Source: Puffinus mauretanicus (Eukaryota > Chordata > Aves > Procellariiformes > Procellariidae). Taken from it: a stretch of 64,000 bases of DNA. Below are positions 48,901 through 62,900 of the stretch, piece by piece; positions within the stretch are counted from its first letter, which is position 1, and every line of letters begins with the position of its first letter. Location of the stretch: NCBI GenBank assembly GCA_023333565.1, contig JAJKFH010004053.1:2108001-2172000 (forward strand). Reading direction: 5' to 3'. The position numbers and the translations under genes are program-made. Under the pieces are notes generated by a model. That model was given only the letters and a program-made list of their open reading frames with translations. It was not told where the DNA came from and searched no databases.

Positions 48901-51900
48901 GCATAAAGGAGGTGAGGCTATCATCTCATTAGGGTTGTTCTTTGGGTGGATTGAAAATTTTCTAAAAAAAATTAGTTTTCACTTGCAAATATTTCTTATT
49001 ACATTTGTTGAACTCTGATGGTGTGCTGCAGAGCCTGGGCTTTCAGCTTTGGATCTGAGCCTGCCACATGGGCTGTCCTGGGATTAGAGAGTTACGGGCC
49101 TTGCTCTGTGAGGCTGAGACCCAAAATGCTCGGGGCTTCCAGGCATCCTCCCTTCGAAGCACTCTGGCTGCCAAACCGTAGGCAGTCCTCCTCCGTGGTC
49201 CTTCCGGATTTTCAGCTTTTTAGCTCCCTATCAGTCCTATGAGAAGAAGGGCTGGGATGCACCGTTGACACTGGGGTCTTGGCACTGGAATCCCAGTGTT
49301 GTTTCCTTAAGAAATGTGGCATTTTCGATCTTTTCCCTGTGATAAGAAAATTTGAAATTTCTATTACTTGTTTCAGAACATGTACATATTCTAGTTAGTA
49401 ATTTGCCATTTACTTAAGACAAAATAAGTCTGACTTTCCATAAGCTCTGGTTATTGCTGTTTGTTCTTCCTTTCTCCTTTTCCATCTTCTGTTTCTCAAC
49501 TGATTTGCTTCAATCAAATACCCATTTACACATCAGTAACTTCATTTTGTTACATCATAGTCTCATTGGTGTTACTGGAATTGCCTTGGATTTCATGTAA
49601 CTGTTGAAAAGGCTTGGCCATAAAATGATGCCGTTTAGGAAAACCCAATTTGAATTGATTTGTCACCTGTTCGCACAAACAACTGTATATAACAGAGTGT
49701 AGCATGGGATTGGAAACAAGCAGCTGGAGGTGAGGGAAAAAAGAGGAGCTGCTTACTACTAAACGCAGGCCACAGCATCATTGAATGTGCACCCACAGCC
49801 ATCCTGAGGCATCTGATGTACCTCGTGGCCGCCCGCTTCGAGCTGAGGATTTGAAATTGTGGCAATAGCAAAACTGGCTGCTGTCACAAGGACATAAAAA
49901 TGTGCAAGCCACGTGAGAGAAAGCTGTGATCTCTCCGTTAATCCTTGTGTTGCCTAGTTTGTAGGAATAAAGATAGAAAAGAATCAGCAGTAAATAAGAT
50001 AAACAGAACAACAGTACAACAGTACCATTGAGGATTGTTTTCCACAACTGGAATTTTATTTACCAGTTTTCTGGTGCTACCTGTTTGATAACAAAAGAAC
50101 AAAGTGAGGCCTCATTTTGATCACCCTGATGGAAATGATAGCCCTGCCTCTGAATATAGGTGACTTTTTTCAGATCAGCTAGGGAGTTAGATAGTGTTCA
50201 TGGTTAACGTACTACTAATAAAATGCTATGAAGGCAAATATTTGAGTAAGATTTTTTCCCCCTGACATTCCATACGCAGTGGCATATATTCTTTTTTCCC
50301 CTGTCAGCAAGTAAATTGTCTTAAAATAAAATAGCAGTATTGCTTATCGCTAGTTGGAATATTGGGCACCCTTATTCAGTTTTCCTTTTCTTTTGTAAAA
50401 AACAAACATCATCTTCAGGTGAGGGAGAGGGAGGTCAGACATTCTCGTTTTGTCTGTAGCATTGCCCCTATTTGCCTCAGATTAAACCTTGTGGAGCTGA
50501 CAGTCCCATAAGCACCTGGAACTGGTGGGATATTCCTCACCTTGGCGTGTCTTAGACCTTGTCTTTTTTCCGTTTTCTTTCCCTCCTTAAATAGCATTTC
50601 TTTAACAGTTAATGTGTAAGAAAATGAGGGACTGTGAACAGGAAATAACAGACAAAGGGGAAACCGATGCCCAAAATGCAGTGGAATAATGGGAAGAGAA
50701 TTGTACACTTTCATAGTCTAGTCCACAGCTTGTGCCACTGCAATGCCCATGGCTCTCTAAGCCACCGTTGTGGACTAGCTCATAAAGACGTTTGAGACTT
50801 TACAATCTGTAAAGATCCATCTCTCAGCTTCTTTGGAAATGGTAGCATTTTTCAACATGAAAGAGTTTGTGCAGTTCCCCTGGCCAGCATCGTTAGCACA
50901 GTGGACATTGCATACTGCTGGTTACAGGTCAATTGCAGAAAGTACAAAAATCTGAATTTAATTTCTCACCTTTTTTTCCTTATCATAGTTTCCTTCTTTA
51001 AAAACCATTTTGCTTAAAGAAGGATCCAGGTAAACAATTGCGTTATTCATGCAAATTGGAAGATGAGGGTCAAAAAGAGAAAAATGTCATAGTTTTCTTG
51101 TCTGCATAAAGGAGGCAGAAATTAATTATTATATATAAGTTTGAAATTGAAAGAATTGCTAGTAACGTAACAGGCTAAAAAAATCAGCAACACAGGTCAT
51201 GATTTTATGGGATCATTAACTGAAGTTTGTAGCTAAATTTTACTGCTTTATTTAACAGTATTGTCTTGTAACAGTTATATGCTATTAATTCAGGAGACAG
51301 CTTATTGAAAATATTTTTATGACACTGTTACTGCCCTCAAACTGTTCAATGTGTAGTTTTAACTATGTGACCTTTGTATATTTCATTACTTTGTGCACTC
51401 CAAATGTTAGGCTGAGTTCAGAAAGGAAGTATGTGTCCTTTTCTGAGGTTCATGGTTCATCTATTGGTTCATATAACTTCAAAGAGACAGTTCTGACATA
51501 AAAATTACGTTTTCCCACATGAAAGTGATCCAGTCAAAACTTCCATCTAAAATTTTATGAGGCCTACAGCCTAACTCATTAAAAAAACCCAAGAGGGCTT
51601 AGATTACAAAGAGCTATTTCTGACCAACTAATGGGCAGGCAAAGTTACAAGGATTTCTATATTTCTAATAAGGTCAAGGAAGTGCAGAACATAAGAGGAA
51701 TCTAAATATTATTACGATTTTTACTGCGTGATGGAGTTCACACAGATATATATATATTTTTTTTTGGTCCTGTGATCTTCAAGGTTAATTGTGATAACCG
51801 TCAAAATAAAAAATGCCACAGGAATCAACAATGTTAACGTTCCTCCTAACATTATAGGAGGAAACTTTCTGTTTCTATAGTGCTGAAAAGCCTCGTTTAC

Positions 51901-54900
51901 AGAGACTGGGAACTGTCTTACACAACAATTTCATTTTGTTGATATAATCATGGCTTTGTACAGCCATTTACATAATAACATTACAGGTCTGTAAGAGAAA
52001 CAGGATTGTATTATTCCATAACACAGTTACCGAGGTTTTGGTATTATACTAATGCTAAGACTCTGCTTTTACATATACAATACAAATAGCATTTCATGAG
52101 AATGCTATTTAAAGGAAATGATTTACCCATTATCACACTGCTCTTTTTGAGGTCTTAAGTAGACCTCCAAAGCCTAGGCCTTTTGCTAACTGTCTACTGG
52201 TGGTAGTTGGCAATTTCACTCCAAATCACTATGGTGAACAAGCTCTTCTTTTAAATGAGTAGCTTGTCTATTCTAGTCCCCTGCATACGCATACGAGAAG
52301 GTGAAGCGCAGTAAAATTGAATATCTGGCTTTGTCACACGTGTTTCTTTACAGGAGGATTTGATTATTGTACAAAGCAGTGTGTGCAAAAGAAGAACATA
52401 TCCCACAGATTTGGAGAGGAATGACGGGCAGCGAACAGTGATCAGACAATAGGATTGGTCCTCTCCGTGGGGGATGCACCTCCTTACAGTTGATCCCCCC
52501 GTAGTGGTGAGTACTCTGCTTGGAAAGGTTGCATCAATAACAGGGGATTCACTTAAAATGAAGACGTTGCCTCTGAGTTTTTAACTCTCCGTCATAAATC
52601 TTTGCTGGAAATCTAAATAGCTCTCTGAGTTTTCCAGATCTGGTCATTATGCAAAGCCTCTTTGCATGACAGTAGTAGCAAAAGCAAGTGAAAATAAATC
52701 CAAATGCACTGGTGGAATTAAGGCTCCCTTTGCAGCCCAGAGATATGAGATGATATGTGTTGTCTTCATCATTTTTTACTGTCTGACCATTTATGAAATG
52801 CTTACCCAGTGAAGATGTAATAGTTTTCATTTAAAATCTTGGTAGTAGATATTTAGTCTGAGACCAGCTGTGACACTTAAGTATTTCCTGCTTTGATGAA
52901 CCAGATGATGAAATAATCTAATTAGTCTCCTCATGAGAAGCAGTCAGAAGTATGATAGCTTTCCTCTTTAAGAATCAATAAAATGGCAAGATGGTAAAAT
53001 CTGTCAGGGCATCTGTAACATGAATGTTTTATTATGAAAAAATGGAAGCTTCATACAGATCCGATTACAGCGGATTACTTATCTTCCTTTGCAATAGCCA
53101 GGGATTAGCAGACAGTCCTTATCCTTTTGCATACTCTATGTATTTGTGTATTTGTGAGAGAAGGGAGTATGTGAGTAAGACTTACAGATACAAGTATTTA
53201 GTTTTCTTTCTCCCAGTGGATACTGTAAGTGACGACTTCCTTTTTGCAAGACCTTTATTCTTTCTCGCCTTTCTGCATAGCGGTTCCTGGAGGTACATGT
53301 GACAGTCCTCAGCCGGTATGAACTTGGGAAGTTTCACTGAAGTTGATGAAATTGCGCTAGTTTACACGAGCAAAGCCGTAGCCCTTTGCCTGACAGTTCC
53401 TGATGTCCACTTTCTCCATCACTGATGATCCCTTCTGTGAATTTCTCAGCTTATTCAGACTGTAGAAAACAACAGACAGCTCCCTATAAGGCAGGCGTAG
53501 TATTTTCTAAACCATCTGTGACTATTTTTGACTCATCTTTTTCCATGTGACCCCAGCCTTTTTACTCACTGCATCAGAAGTAGCTCCTTCCATGTCGTGC
53601 AGGGGAATCAAACCAAATCATAGTTACAGGCTGCACGTGTTTATACTTAATCCTTTGTCTTGAAGGAACTGAGCTACTGCTAGCAGTGAAGGGTGTTTGG
53701 AGTTCACCGTCTTGTGAACGCTGCAGCCTCGCGTTACAACCTGCATTCGCATCCCACCTCCTGCAGAAATGAACTACAGCTGCTTTTGCTATCTAACATT
53801 TTTAACATCTTTTATATCTTTTATTGACCCTCAGAAACATCACAGACCACAGTTTTAGAAATACTGAGCTAAGTATCTAGCAATTCTCACTTCTAGGTCA
53901 CACGGTGTGTTGGAGCAATGCTCTCTTTTTTACAGTAACACTTTCACCTGCAGACATTCCCTTTTATCTACTTGTCCTGGTATAGCTTGTTCATGTTGAG
54001 ATATAAATCTATTTAGATTGAAAAAGACCAAATATTTCAGGAGGCGTTCTAAAAGCAGCCGAAGCATTTATCTACTTCAGTTACAAATATTCCAGCTCTA
54101 CCTAACAGCTCTATGTCTGGGGAGAGCTTAGTATCATATACAGTTCTCCCTGGATGGGGATCTTCAATGTATCATTTGTGAGTAGTGAGTCTCTTCTTTG
54201 ACATTTACAGTTGCTGTTGCCATTTCTTGCCTTCTAACATTTCCAGGCAGGGAGTCTTCCAGGAGGGCCTGAGCCGTCTCAGGCTGAGGCTCACTTGTCT
54301 CCTCTGGGAAGTTGTTTTGCAGTTTCGAATACCTCAGCTATTCATAAAAAGGCAATGTGACTTTGCTAGCCCTGAGGAGTACATCTGTCTCACTGACTCA
54401 CCACAGAGATGCTGAAAACAAATATACTTGCCAGTCCCGATAGCGGTGCTTGGTTGGTTGGCTATTTCAAGCGGTTGGAAGGACAAAAGTAAGCCTTCTC
54501 AGGAAGGGCTTTGCGCAGACGGGTCAGGACGGCAGAGGAACCCAGCCAGGACAGCAGTTCAACTGGAGCAAGAGCTGGACTTCTGCATCATCTGATTCAT
54601 TAAAGAAGGGAGCACTTAACTGTCATGGGTAGTGTCAGACTGAATCTCTAGCACCTAGGAGAAGAAAGAATTGTTGCGTAAGACCAAGAAGGAGTCCAGG
54701 AAGAGGCGACTGGTTGCATGCAATGAAGGAGCTTTTATGAGGACCTCCAAGAGAAAACTAAGGAGTCTACACAAAGTCTGAATTCCAAAATAAAGGGTCA
54801 GTATAAAGGTTAGGATTCCTAGTGAAAAATGATAATGCATGCCAAGCTTGTGTTAAAAAAAGAAGTCTCCACTACTAACCTTTAAAATATTTAATGAACC

Positions 54901-56599
54901 TTTCACTTATTTCTAGAAAATTTTATCTATGATAAAGATTCCATTTAGCTCGTGTGGTCTGAGCTCATTTCTGAGTTATTTTCTCCTCCCAGTTTATGTT
55001 GGCAGTATGCTCAGCCATGCATGATGCAAAATGCTTAGCCATGTATAATGGAAAATATCGGAAAGGCAACTCTGGCCTTCAGCTGTTGTTTTTAAAGAAC
55101 CACCTTTCACATGCTCATTACCGAGTAAGAGGCTCAGAGTCATGTATACTAAGTCACTTTTCTGGTTTACATACTCCATCTTTGGGAGCATGATTTTAGG
55201 TGAAGAATGAAAATGGAGGGTCCAGAACAAGATAAGAAAAAGCAGAAGTGATGATTTCAAAACACTGCAACGGAGGATAATGTCTAAAATAATGTAATTT
55301 AAAGGGACAGCGTTCTATTAGACAACGTTGTGGTACGTTCTGATGGTCACAGCAATTGGTCTCATGTCATGTTAGACCTAGATTTGCTTGAGATTTATTT
55401 ATGCTTTCACGTGATTTGGAATGTCACAAAACATGGTCATCTGACTCCTGAAAATCCAGCTGAGACAATAGTATTGTGTTTATTTAGCTCTAAACAATAA
55501 AATGGTATTTCCTCAGCCAATTTATAGAACAGAATAATACTTATTTTGCTTGAGAACTTTATTTTGCTTAACAGGTAATACAGCCATCAGTCACTCATTG
55601 CCAGTCTAAGCTTATATTTGCAGTGTGCGTAGGTTTTTAAATGTGCTCAGTATCTGGGAGAGGTTTTGTCTTGCCAGACAACCGAGATGGATGGACAGAC
55701 TATTACTGCTCAGTTCTAATCTGACTATTGCTTACCACAACAACAAAAAGATCACAGCAGAGAAAATAGTCCATAGTTGCATGAAAGAAGATGTGCTGCT
55801 TACCGAATGAACTAAAGGCAGATCCAGGTGTCACTGCCAGTTCTTTTACCGTGTGCTCGAGACGAGTATCCATGGTGTGCTGCCTTACCTAGCATGTTCT
55901 TCTAAAAACCCTCTGTTGTGGCAAAGCTGACTGTCAAGTGAAGAAAAGCAGCAAATACTGAAAACCACTGATGGTGGCACTAGAGGCCTATCCCTCTATT
56001 CTCCTCCCCAGAAAGCTAGGAAAGAACATAAAAAATAGATGTTATCAGGCCATCAAGAATTAACAACATGCAGCAGATGGTAACACCTACCCTTTGCTAT
56101 ATATCTAATTTTAGCCCAGACTATTTACCAGCAAGTTGTGGCAAAGGTTAAGGAATCCAATGCTGAGGAGTGGGAAGTGAGTAGAGGCAGGAGGGAGCAG
56201 AGAGGTTCTCTCTCACTTCTGGCCCTGTTTTAGGTTATCATTTTAATTAGTGGCTTTGCACACCACGATTACTCTCGGTGAAATGAATGAAGGCGATTCT
56301 TTCAATCCCAAACTATCAACTGGTAGTTAGAAACTACAGCCCTCGAAATCTATGACATACCTAAGAAGCTGGAGCTATATTTTATGGCTGAAATGGAACC
56401 ATCTCCCTGAGTTATCAGGGGAAAAGCAATTACATTCTGCAGTGTACGTGTGGGGTGTGCGTATGGGCTTATGGATGTATGTATGTATTTTCACTCGTCA
56501 CGTTTTGTCCTTACCTAGTATTTTCTCTCTGCTTTATTCATTTTTCTTTCCTGACTCTAGCAACAGTGTGATTTAGGACAGTAAATGCGCATTGATGCA
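45937..56599. other. Gene-poor intergenic region
   Basis: About 10.7 kb without a supported gene, RNA or assigned repeat. Local features seen: an imperfect duplicated AAACCGCTAMCCATAC motif at about 47850-47901, moderately GC-richer sequence at 47.4-49.2 kb with short meaningless ORFs, a perfect 9-bp-arm hairpin at 51840-51863, and short TA/T runs near 51745. Distal regulatory elements cannot be excluded. Confidence 0.5.
51840..51863. repeat. Perfect 9-bp hairpin
   Basis: TTCCTCCTA, a 6-base loop, then TAGGAGGAA. It stands alone in AT-rich intergenic sequence, without a T-run or any other sign of a defined element. Confidence 0.8.
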
Positions 56600-57240
56600 T
56601 GTTGGATCTGCCACTCTTGTGATGGATCATCTAGACTGAGAGCATGTCTTCACTGCAGGCTTAACTCAGGCTCCCACCCACATTTTAGTACAAATCTCTC
56701 TGTCAGCAGCGCACTTAAACTTTTCACCTGGGCTTATCTGAGCTCTGAACAGACGTCTGCTGGTCCAGCGAGGGGCACAGGCTAAAGCCAAGGTGCTGCT
56801 GAAAGGCGGTCTCTGAACATCCAACTTGGCAATGCAGCCATGCCGTGCCCAGCCCGCCGCAGGGAATGGCTGCAAAGTGCTGAGAGAATGAAAGATGTTG
56901 GGATTTCTCCCCCCGGGACGAAGGATGCCACTGGCAGGGTTGGCAGGCCCTACACCAGATGGGTTTGAGACCACGTGCTCTGGTTTTTCAACCGGAGGAG
57001 AAGCCGGTGCCACTGCTGGAAGTGTCCACCCCGGAGGCTGCAGCCCCCCAGCAAATGACAACCGGCATTTAACAGCCTCGCCTCTGCGCTCCCTCCCCAC
57101 CGCCGTTCACCGAGGCCAGACCATACCGACTTTGCTATAGACTTAGCGCACGGGTGCCCACGCGCACGTCCTATGGTGAAAGACCATCGTCTCGATGCTA
57201 ACCAAGGGACTGACTGGATTCTCTGTCCCAACCTGCACCC
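56600..57240. other. Locally GC-rich, CpG-bearing block in the intergenic region
   Basis: GC content rises sharply here compared with the surrounding AT-rich DNA, with CpG sites such as CCCGCCGCAGG, CCCCCCGGGACG, CACCGCCGTTCACCG and GCGCACGGGTGCCCACGCGCACG. Overlapping ORFs on both strands (the longest is 144 codons on the minus strand, 56666-57100) look like composition effects and match no family I know. It may be a small CpG island, an enhancer, or a diverged promoter or exon. Confidence 0.4.
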
Positions 57241-59307
57241 TTTTATGGGCCTTTTCTTGCTCGATCCCTGCTAGGTCTTTTGGCCTTAGGCTTAAATTTG
57301 CCCATGAGTCCATACTGAGAAGATGCAGGGAGGTCTACAGATTAGAAGAGAGTTGAAAACTTCTGAAGGAGCATCTAAGCAATGGGAGGATTTTCCCCAA
57401 AGCACTGGAAGGCAAAACCTTCCTTTGCTCCGCCTTTGAGAGGGTCATGTATAGATTTATTTTCTTTTTTGTTTAATGTCCATATCACAAGCTGTGTTTC
57501 CTAATGGGAAGTTCCATATGGAAGATGTTTAAAATGTTTCTCTGCTGTGGATGCTTTGCGTGAACAGCACTTCAGTGAGAAACAAACCGCTCTGAGTTGC
57601 ACAAGTGAATAAAAATGGCCTGAATCCCTGGTTCTGATACACTGACTAACTACTGTGAGTTTTCTGTATTTTGTGCCTAGTTTGAAGTGCCTGAAAGTTA
57701 TTGGGTTTTATATTTATTATTTAACAGACATCTCCTGGGAAGACAGCTCTGGCCTCTCTAGTTGGTTCAGCTGCATTTTTCAAGAATAAAAAGCTCACAA
57801 ACCTGCTCATTTTGAAAGTTACGTTAATGGAAAAAATACTGTTGATTTTTTTAAGGTTCAGTTTTCACATTTGCAGTACGGAAGATCATTCATACGAAAT
57901 CATTTGAGGAGTTTTGCCTTTTCCTTTATAGACCTGCTGCAAATTTCACAGGTACATGCATTAAATTTCTGCAGGTATTTCAGCATCAATATTTTTTAAG
58001 GGATGCAAATAGCCTTTTGTGAGTAGTCAAAATCCGAAATGCTTGTAGTATTAGTTAGGTAAAGCACAATTTTTTATCCCTGAGTGAATCTAGTAGCACT
58101 GGTGATTACAAAGTACGCAGGAAGCCCTAATGATGCCAGTAAGTCTTGCATGAGTGCTAACCCATATGAGCATTTAAGAAGGACAGTTAGTTATTAAAGT
58201 AGCCTAACTTTGTGTATCCCAGGATTCCCAGGGCTTCAATATCTCTTCAGCTTGTATTTGCATAGCCTTGAGTAAAATCAGTTGTTGGTCAAATACTGCT
58301 GTTACAACTGACCTTTTTGGTTTTTTTCTTGTTACATAGTTAATGCAAATAGTTGAGATAACAAAGAAAAAAAAGACTTTTTCTTCTTCTCATGCCCCTT
58401 CAATTAAGATCTCAAGAAGTTAATAAGTTCTAATAAATTCTATAAAAAAATAGGGAACATTTGGCATTTGACTTCGTAGCAAACACAGAAAACAAAAAGA
58501 AGCATTTTTGCCTTTATCCAGCTGACTGCACCATCCTTGAGCAATGAGCAATGAGCCAGGGTCTGATCTGCTTCCTCAGGTGCCTTAAACTGCAACAGGC
58601 CTTAAATAGAGACTTTCTAGCACTAATAGTGTTGAAATTAAACTTTCAGAGGATTCATTCAAGTTGAAAGTTTGAATATGTTGACGCACAAGAGGCAAAT
58701 GCCCTTTCTCTAAAGGACTTTATTCTGCAGCGTGCTCAGGAACTAGCAACAGCCTTGAGTTAATTGAATGCGGTATACGAGAGAAGTATAGGTTAGGATT
58801 CAGACGCAATACAATATATTCAAGTATTTGTCCATATGTAAGTAGTTAATTGACTGTGTTGCTATGAAGCACAATTCAAGGTTATTTTATTATCTTTAGC
58901 ACAAAGCTGTGCAATTACAAAATCATACAGGTTGCAAAATACATTTAAGGGCAAGGTAGGTTTAACTACAACATTGCAAATGACAATGAATTTTTTTGCT
59001 TGTTTCTATCTTACTGTACCCTTCACAGCTCAGAGACAGCATCTGGTGAAATCCTCGTTCTATTTAGTTTTTCTGCTAGGAGGAATGACGATAAAAGAAA
59101 TTGTGCGTGGTTTCCAAGGGCATGTATTCATGCTAAAAATGGTTCACATTTAGAGTCCTGATTCTTGACCAGTCCCAACAGTCCATGTATTATGATTTAA
59201 GCCTCTCAAAAACAGAGAGATGTTTAAAAAAACATGAAAAAATCCTATACAGGTGTTAGTTTCTTTGTCCTCTCTTTCTAAACCTTTTAAACACCTTTTC
59301 TCTATGA
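57241..59307. other. Intergenic, no feature seen
   Basis: About 2 kb of AT-rich sequence. No repeat family, RNA gene or exon was recognised. Confidence 0.5.
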
Positions 59308-59312
59308 CCATG

Positions 59313-59897
59313 TGTCATGGTTTAACCCCAGCTGGCAACTCAGCCCCACACAACTGCTCGCTCACTCCCCCCTGGTGGGCTGGGGGAGAGAATCAGAAGA
59401 GTAAAAGTGAGAAAACTCGTGGGTTGAGATAAAGACAGTTTAATAGGGAAAGCAAAAGCCGCGCGCGCAAGCAAAACAAAACAAGGAATTCATTCACCAC
59501 TTCCCATCGGCAGGCAGGTGTTCAGCCATCGCCAGGAAAGCAGGGCTCCATCACGCGTAACGGTTACTTGGGAAGACAAACGCCATCCCCCCTTCCTTCT
59601 TCTTCCCCCAGCTTTATATGCTGAGCATGACATCATATGGTATGGAATATCCCTCTGGTCAGTTGGGGTCAGCTGTCCCAGCTGTGTCCCCTCCCAACTT
59701 CTTGTGGACCCCCAGCCCACACGCTGGTGGGGTGGGGTGAGGAGCAGAAAAGGCCTTGGCTCTGTGTAAGCCCTGCTCAGCAGTAACGAAAACATCCCTG
59801 TGTTATCAGCACTGTTTCCAGCACAAATCCAAAACATAGCCCTTCCATACTAGCTACTATGAAGAAAATTAACTCTATCCCAGCCAAAACCAGCACA
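59313..59897 (-). mobile_element. Solo ERVL-type LTR with target duplication
   Basis: A 585-bp LTR beginning TGTCATGGTTTAACCCC and ending AAAACCAGCACA on the plus strand, so oriented on the minus strand. It shares blocks with the METTL4 proviral LTRs (GTGGGTTGAGATAAAGACAG, CATATGGTATGGAATA, TTAACTCTATCCCAGC) but is a different subfamily with its own central region. CCATG occurs immediately on both sides (59308-59312 and 59898-59902), a 5-bp target duplication. No internal sequence is attached, so it is a product of LTR-LTR recombination. An AAAAC(A)-rich and GCGCGCGC stretch follows the U5-side block. Confidence 0.93.
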
Positions 59898-59902
59898 CCA
59901 TG

Positions 59903-62900
59903 GAGTCTAGAAACTTATATAAAAGCTGAGATTCTCCTGGAAAACATTACTCAAAGGTCTGGGGAAGTGCTGAAATTTCAAGACTTTTAATGAAATTGTG
60001 AGAGCTAAATTCTCCTTTTTCTTCTACCCAAGCATCCATCTGGGCTGCGTGAGACTGATGTGAAGACGAATGTGAAAGTAACATTTCCTTTCTTTAGGGC
60101 AAATACGTGAAACCAGAGAGGTCCTGCTGGGGTAGAAAGTTTTGCATTTTTGGACTGGATTTCCTATTTTTTTCTCCTGTCAGCCATCAGTGCAGCTGCA
60201 GCCAATGCTGCACTGGATGAGGAGCAACCTGGGGCAGCAGGCGGAGGGCAGACAGGACCGCAGGGTCTGTGGATAGCCCACCAACCTATGCCACTCTTGG
60301 GGTACAATGGTGAGGAGGGGGTGAAAAGGTTAAAGGGAAGGTTTCTGTACGTTCAGGAAAAAGTTAAACCTCATTAAAGACATACAGCATTTCTTTTGGC
60401 CAAGTGAATGGCACAAGGTTTCTTTATCCCTATTCCTGTGCAACCACAGATACACTTCAAAATGTACAATTTGTGTGTGTGTGTGGAGCTGGGGGAAATG
60501 ACATAATGTAAAATTTATAACTGTAACTATAACATAAAATGATGAGGTAGCTACAAATGCTGTCATACAGTATTTGGCATCTTAATTCCTTGCTATTTAA
60601 GGCAGACAAAAATGTTTGTGAAACATTTCAAAAAGCTGTTATTTTTAACAAGTGACAGGCTGATCTAGAACATAATGGCCAGGAGCTTTTAAGCACATTA
60701 AATAGCATGATATTCTTAGGATGAGTATTAGATAGAAAAAACTTCCCAGGAATGAGTATTTGAGGCTAAAAGTGGGATTTTGTTGGGGAAGTAAAATTAT
60801 TATAAATTGTGAGTAGCTTTGGGAAAGGAATTTCCATGCAGAAGTGTTACCTTATCTATCTTATCTATACATTAGATGCAGTTTGTCTGTATCTAAGAGA
60901 ATGAAAGCACATCTTCAGTTATACTGTCTGTATCAGCTAATCTCCCTGAGAGTTCCAATGTCATGGTTTCCTCTAATACATTAACAAAGAAAATGGATTG
61001 CATATTACAGTATATGTTCTTGGATTTTTTCTTTGAATTTAATAGAAAGTTATAAGAGTTTTCACATTATTGTTGAGACCCTAAAGCACTCCACAGAAGC
61101 TAAGAAATGCATCATACCTAATAAGAGAGGAAATTAAGGAGTTCAAGCAGAATGATAAAGGAAGAAAAACATTGATGCCTGCAAGATGCTGGAAAATCAC
61201 TGTTATGTTCTGTTACAGAAATTAAAATAACTTCAGCAAGGATTTATTATTGAAGAAAAGTAGATGTAGGACTAAAACCCAGAAAAAAAGCAAAACCAAA
61301 CCACTACAAACAAAAAGCCTTTGGCAGAGAGAAGACACCGATCAAGACACAAATTGAGTTTTTAAAGTATTTCTAATTAAAATGTTTCATTTCATATGAA
61401 CAATAATACAACAGAAGTATATTTGAAATTCAAAGCAGGTTTATTACCTATAGCAGAGCTTCTAGATGCTAGTTAAGGAGTTATGATTTATAATATCCGA
61501 AATCAACCCAGCTATAAAGATGTCTATCTGTTAATAGTTTTGCTAATGCATCTGCCATTTTGGTATCTAAGCACCATTTGCTCTTTTCATCTGGGGTAAA
61601 AAAACAACAACCAAGAACCTGTGGAGAGTTCATGTTTTTTAAAGGTGTTCTAGCCCAAACTGTTTTGACACCGCCACCCGCAGTAATTGGCCCATCTTGG
61701 CTATTCATTAACCATTTGTTGAATTTTGTTTCCATGACAGCTTCCTATATTATAATATCTTATAAACTCAGTAGAATTCAGCCATCAACTTAAAACACCG
61801 AAATGTTTCTCTGAGTTGCATCTCTTGTTTCCTTGGCAACTTCCTCTCAAGTCACCCTAGGATATTTCAAGGCACCCAAGACAAATTCCATCGCATTGAT
61901 CTTTTTAATGAATTTATACTGACCTGCAGTATACACATTGTACCAAACTTAAAATATTAGATGACAGAATCTTTATTGATTTCATTCAAATGCTGCTTCT
62001 CAGCTGAAATCCAATTACTTTGCCCCAGTGCGTACATTTTCCCCATTAAGGCTGCAAAAACAATGCTGTAAGGCGCTATCTATACGTATGCAGACCAATC
62101 TGAAGATTAAAAACAACTTTGCATATTAAATGCAATATTTCTGACAGAAACAAGGACACATTTTTTGCTGCTCCAGAGTAATGTATGATTATTAAGATAA
62201 ATTCTAATTAGAAAAGGTAAATGCGTAAGACATCACAAGAAGCATTGACACTTGCATTCTTGCTGGTACATTGTAAATGCAGTAGTTAAAAAAAATCATA
62301 ACACAAGAAAAACATCCCAGATGCTAAATCCCTCCCCCTCCCCCCTCAAAAAAAAAGTAACACTGATTCCATGCTGGTCACAAAATGTGGCAATTGGTGA
62401 CTGATTAGGTCTGCCCTAGTTCTGCACATGCTCTAAATTGTGCTGTCTTGGAGCAGCGTAAGATGCTGAAACGAACCAACTGAATCTTGTATCTTGGTTG
62501 CAGTCTCTTCCTCCAAGGTCCCTTAAGGAAACAGTGGCCAGTTCTGAGCCAGTATTTAGTCTCTACCGTGGGTAAAGACCATTTTCATCTCCCACTTTTC
62601 TCCTTTCACATAGACTGGTTCCACAGCATAAAGAAGAGGTGGGACCTGGGTCTGTGATATTTGAGTGGAAAAGGAGAAAGCAGATCAGACCCTGAAAATT
62701 AATCTCTTGGAGATAAGAAAGAGCTAAAAATCTAAGTTCCATGCACCTGAGTCTTATACCCATCTGCTTTATTTAATCCTACCATACTCAGTTTTCCCAG
62801 TGTAAATCCATATCCTATTATTTCCAAAACTGTCCTACCCTCTTACATTGGCATCTGAACTTTGCTGACCTCAACCCTGGTTTAGCATCTTCCCATTTTT

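Noticed and set aside
60150..60377. ORF starting MDWISYFFLLSAISAAAA, resembling a secreted protein
   Set aside because: The hydrophobic start is followed by an unrecognisable tail in a stop-poor patch, with no splice or promoter context. It was not strong enough to call a gene.
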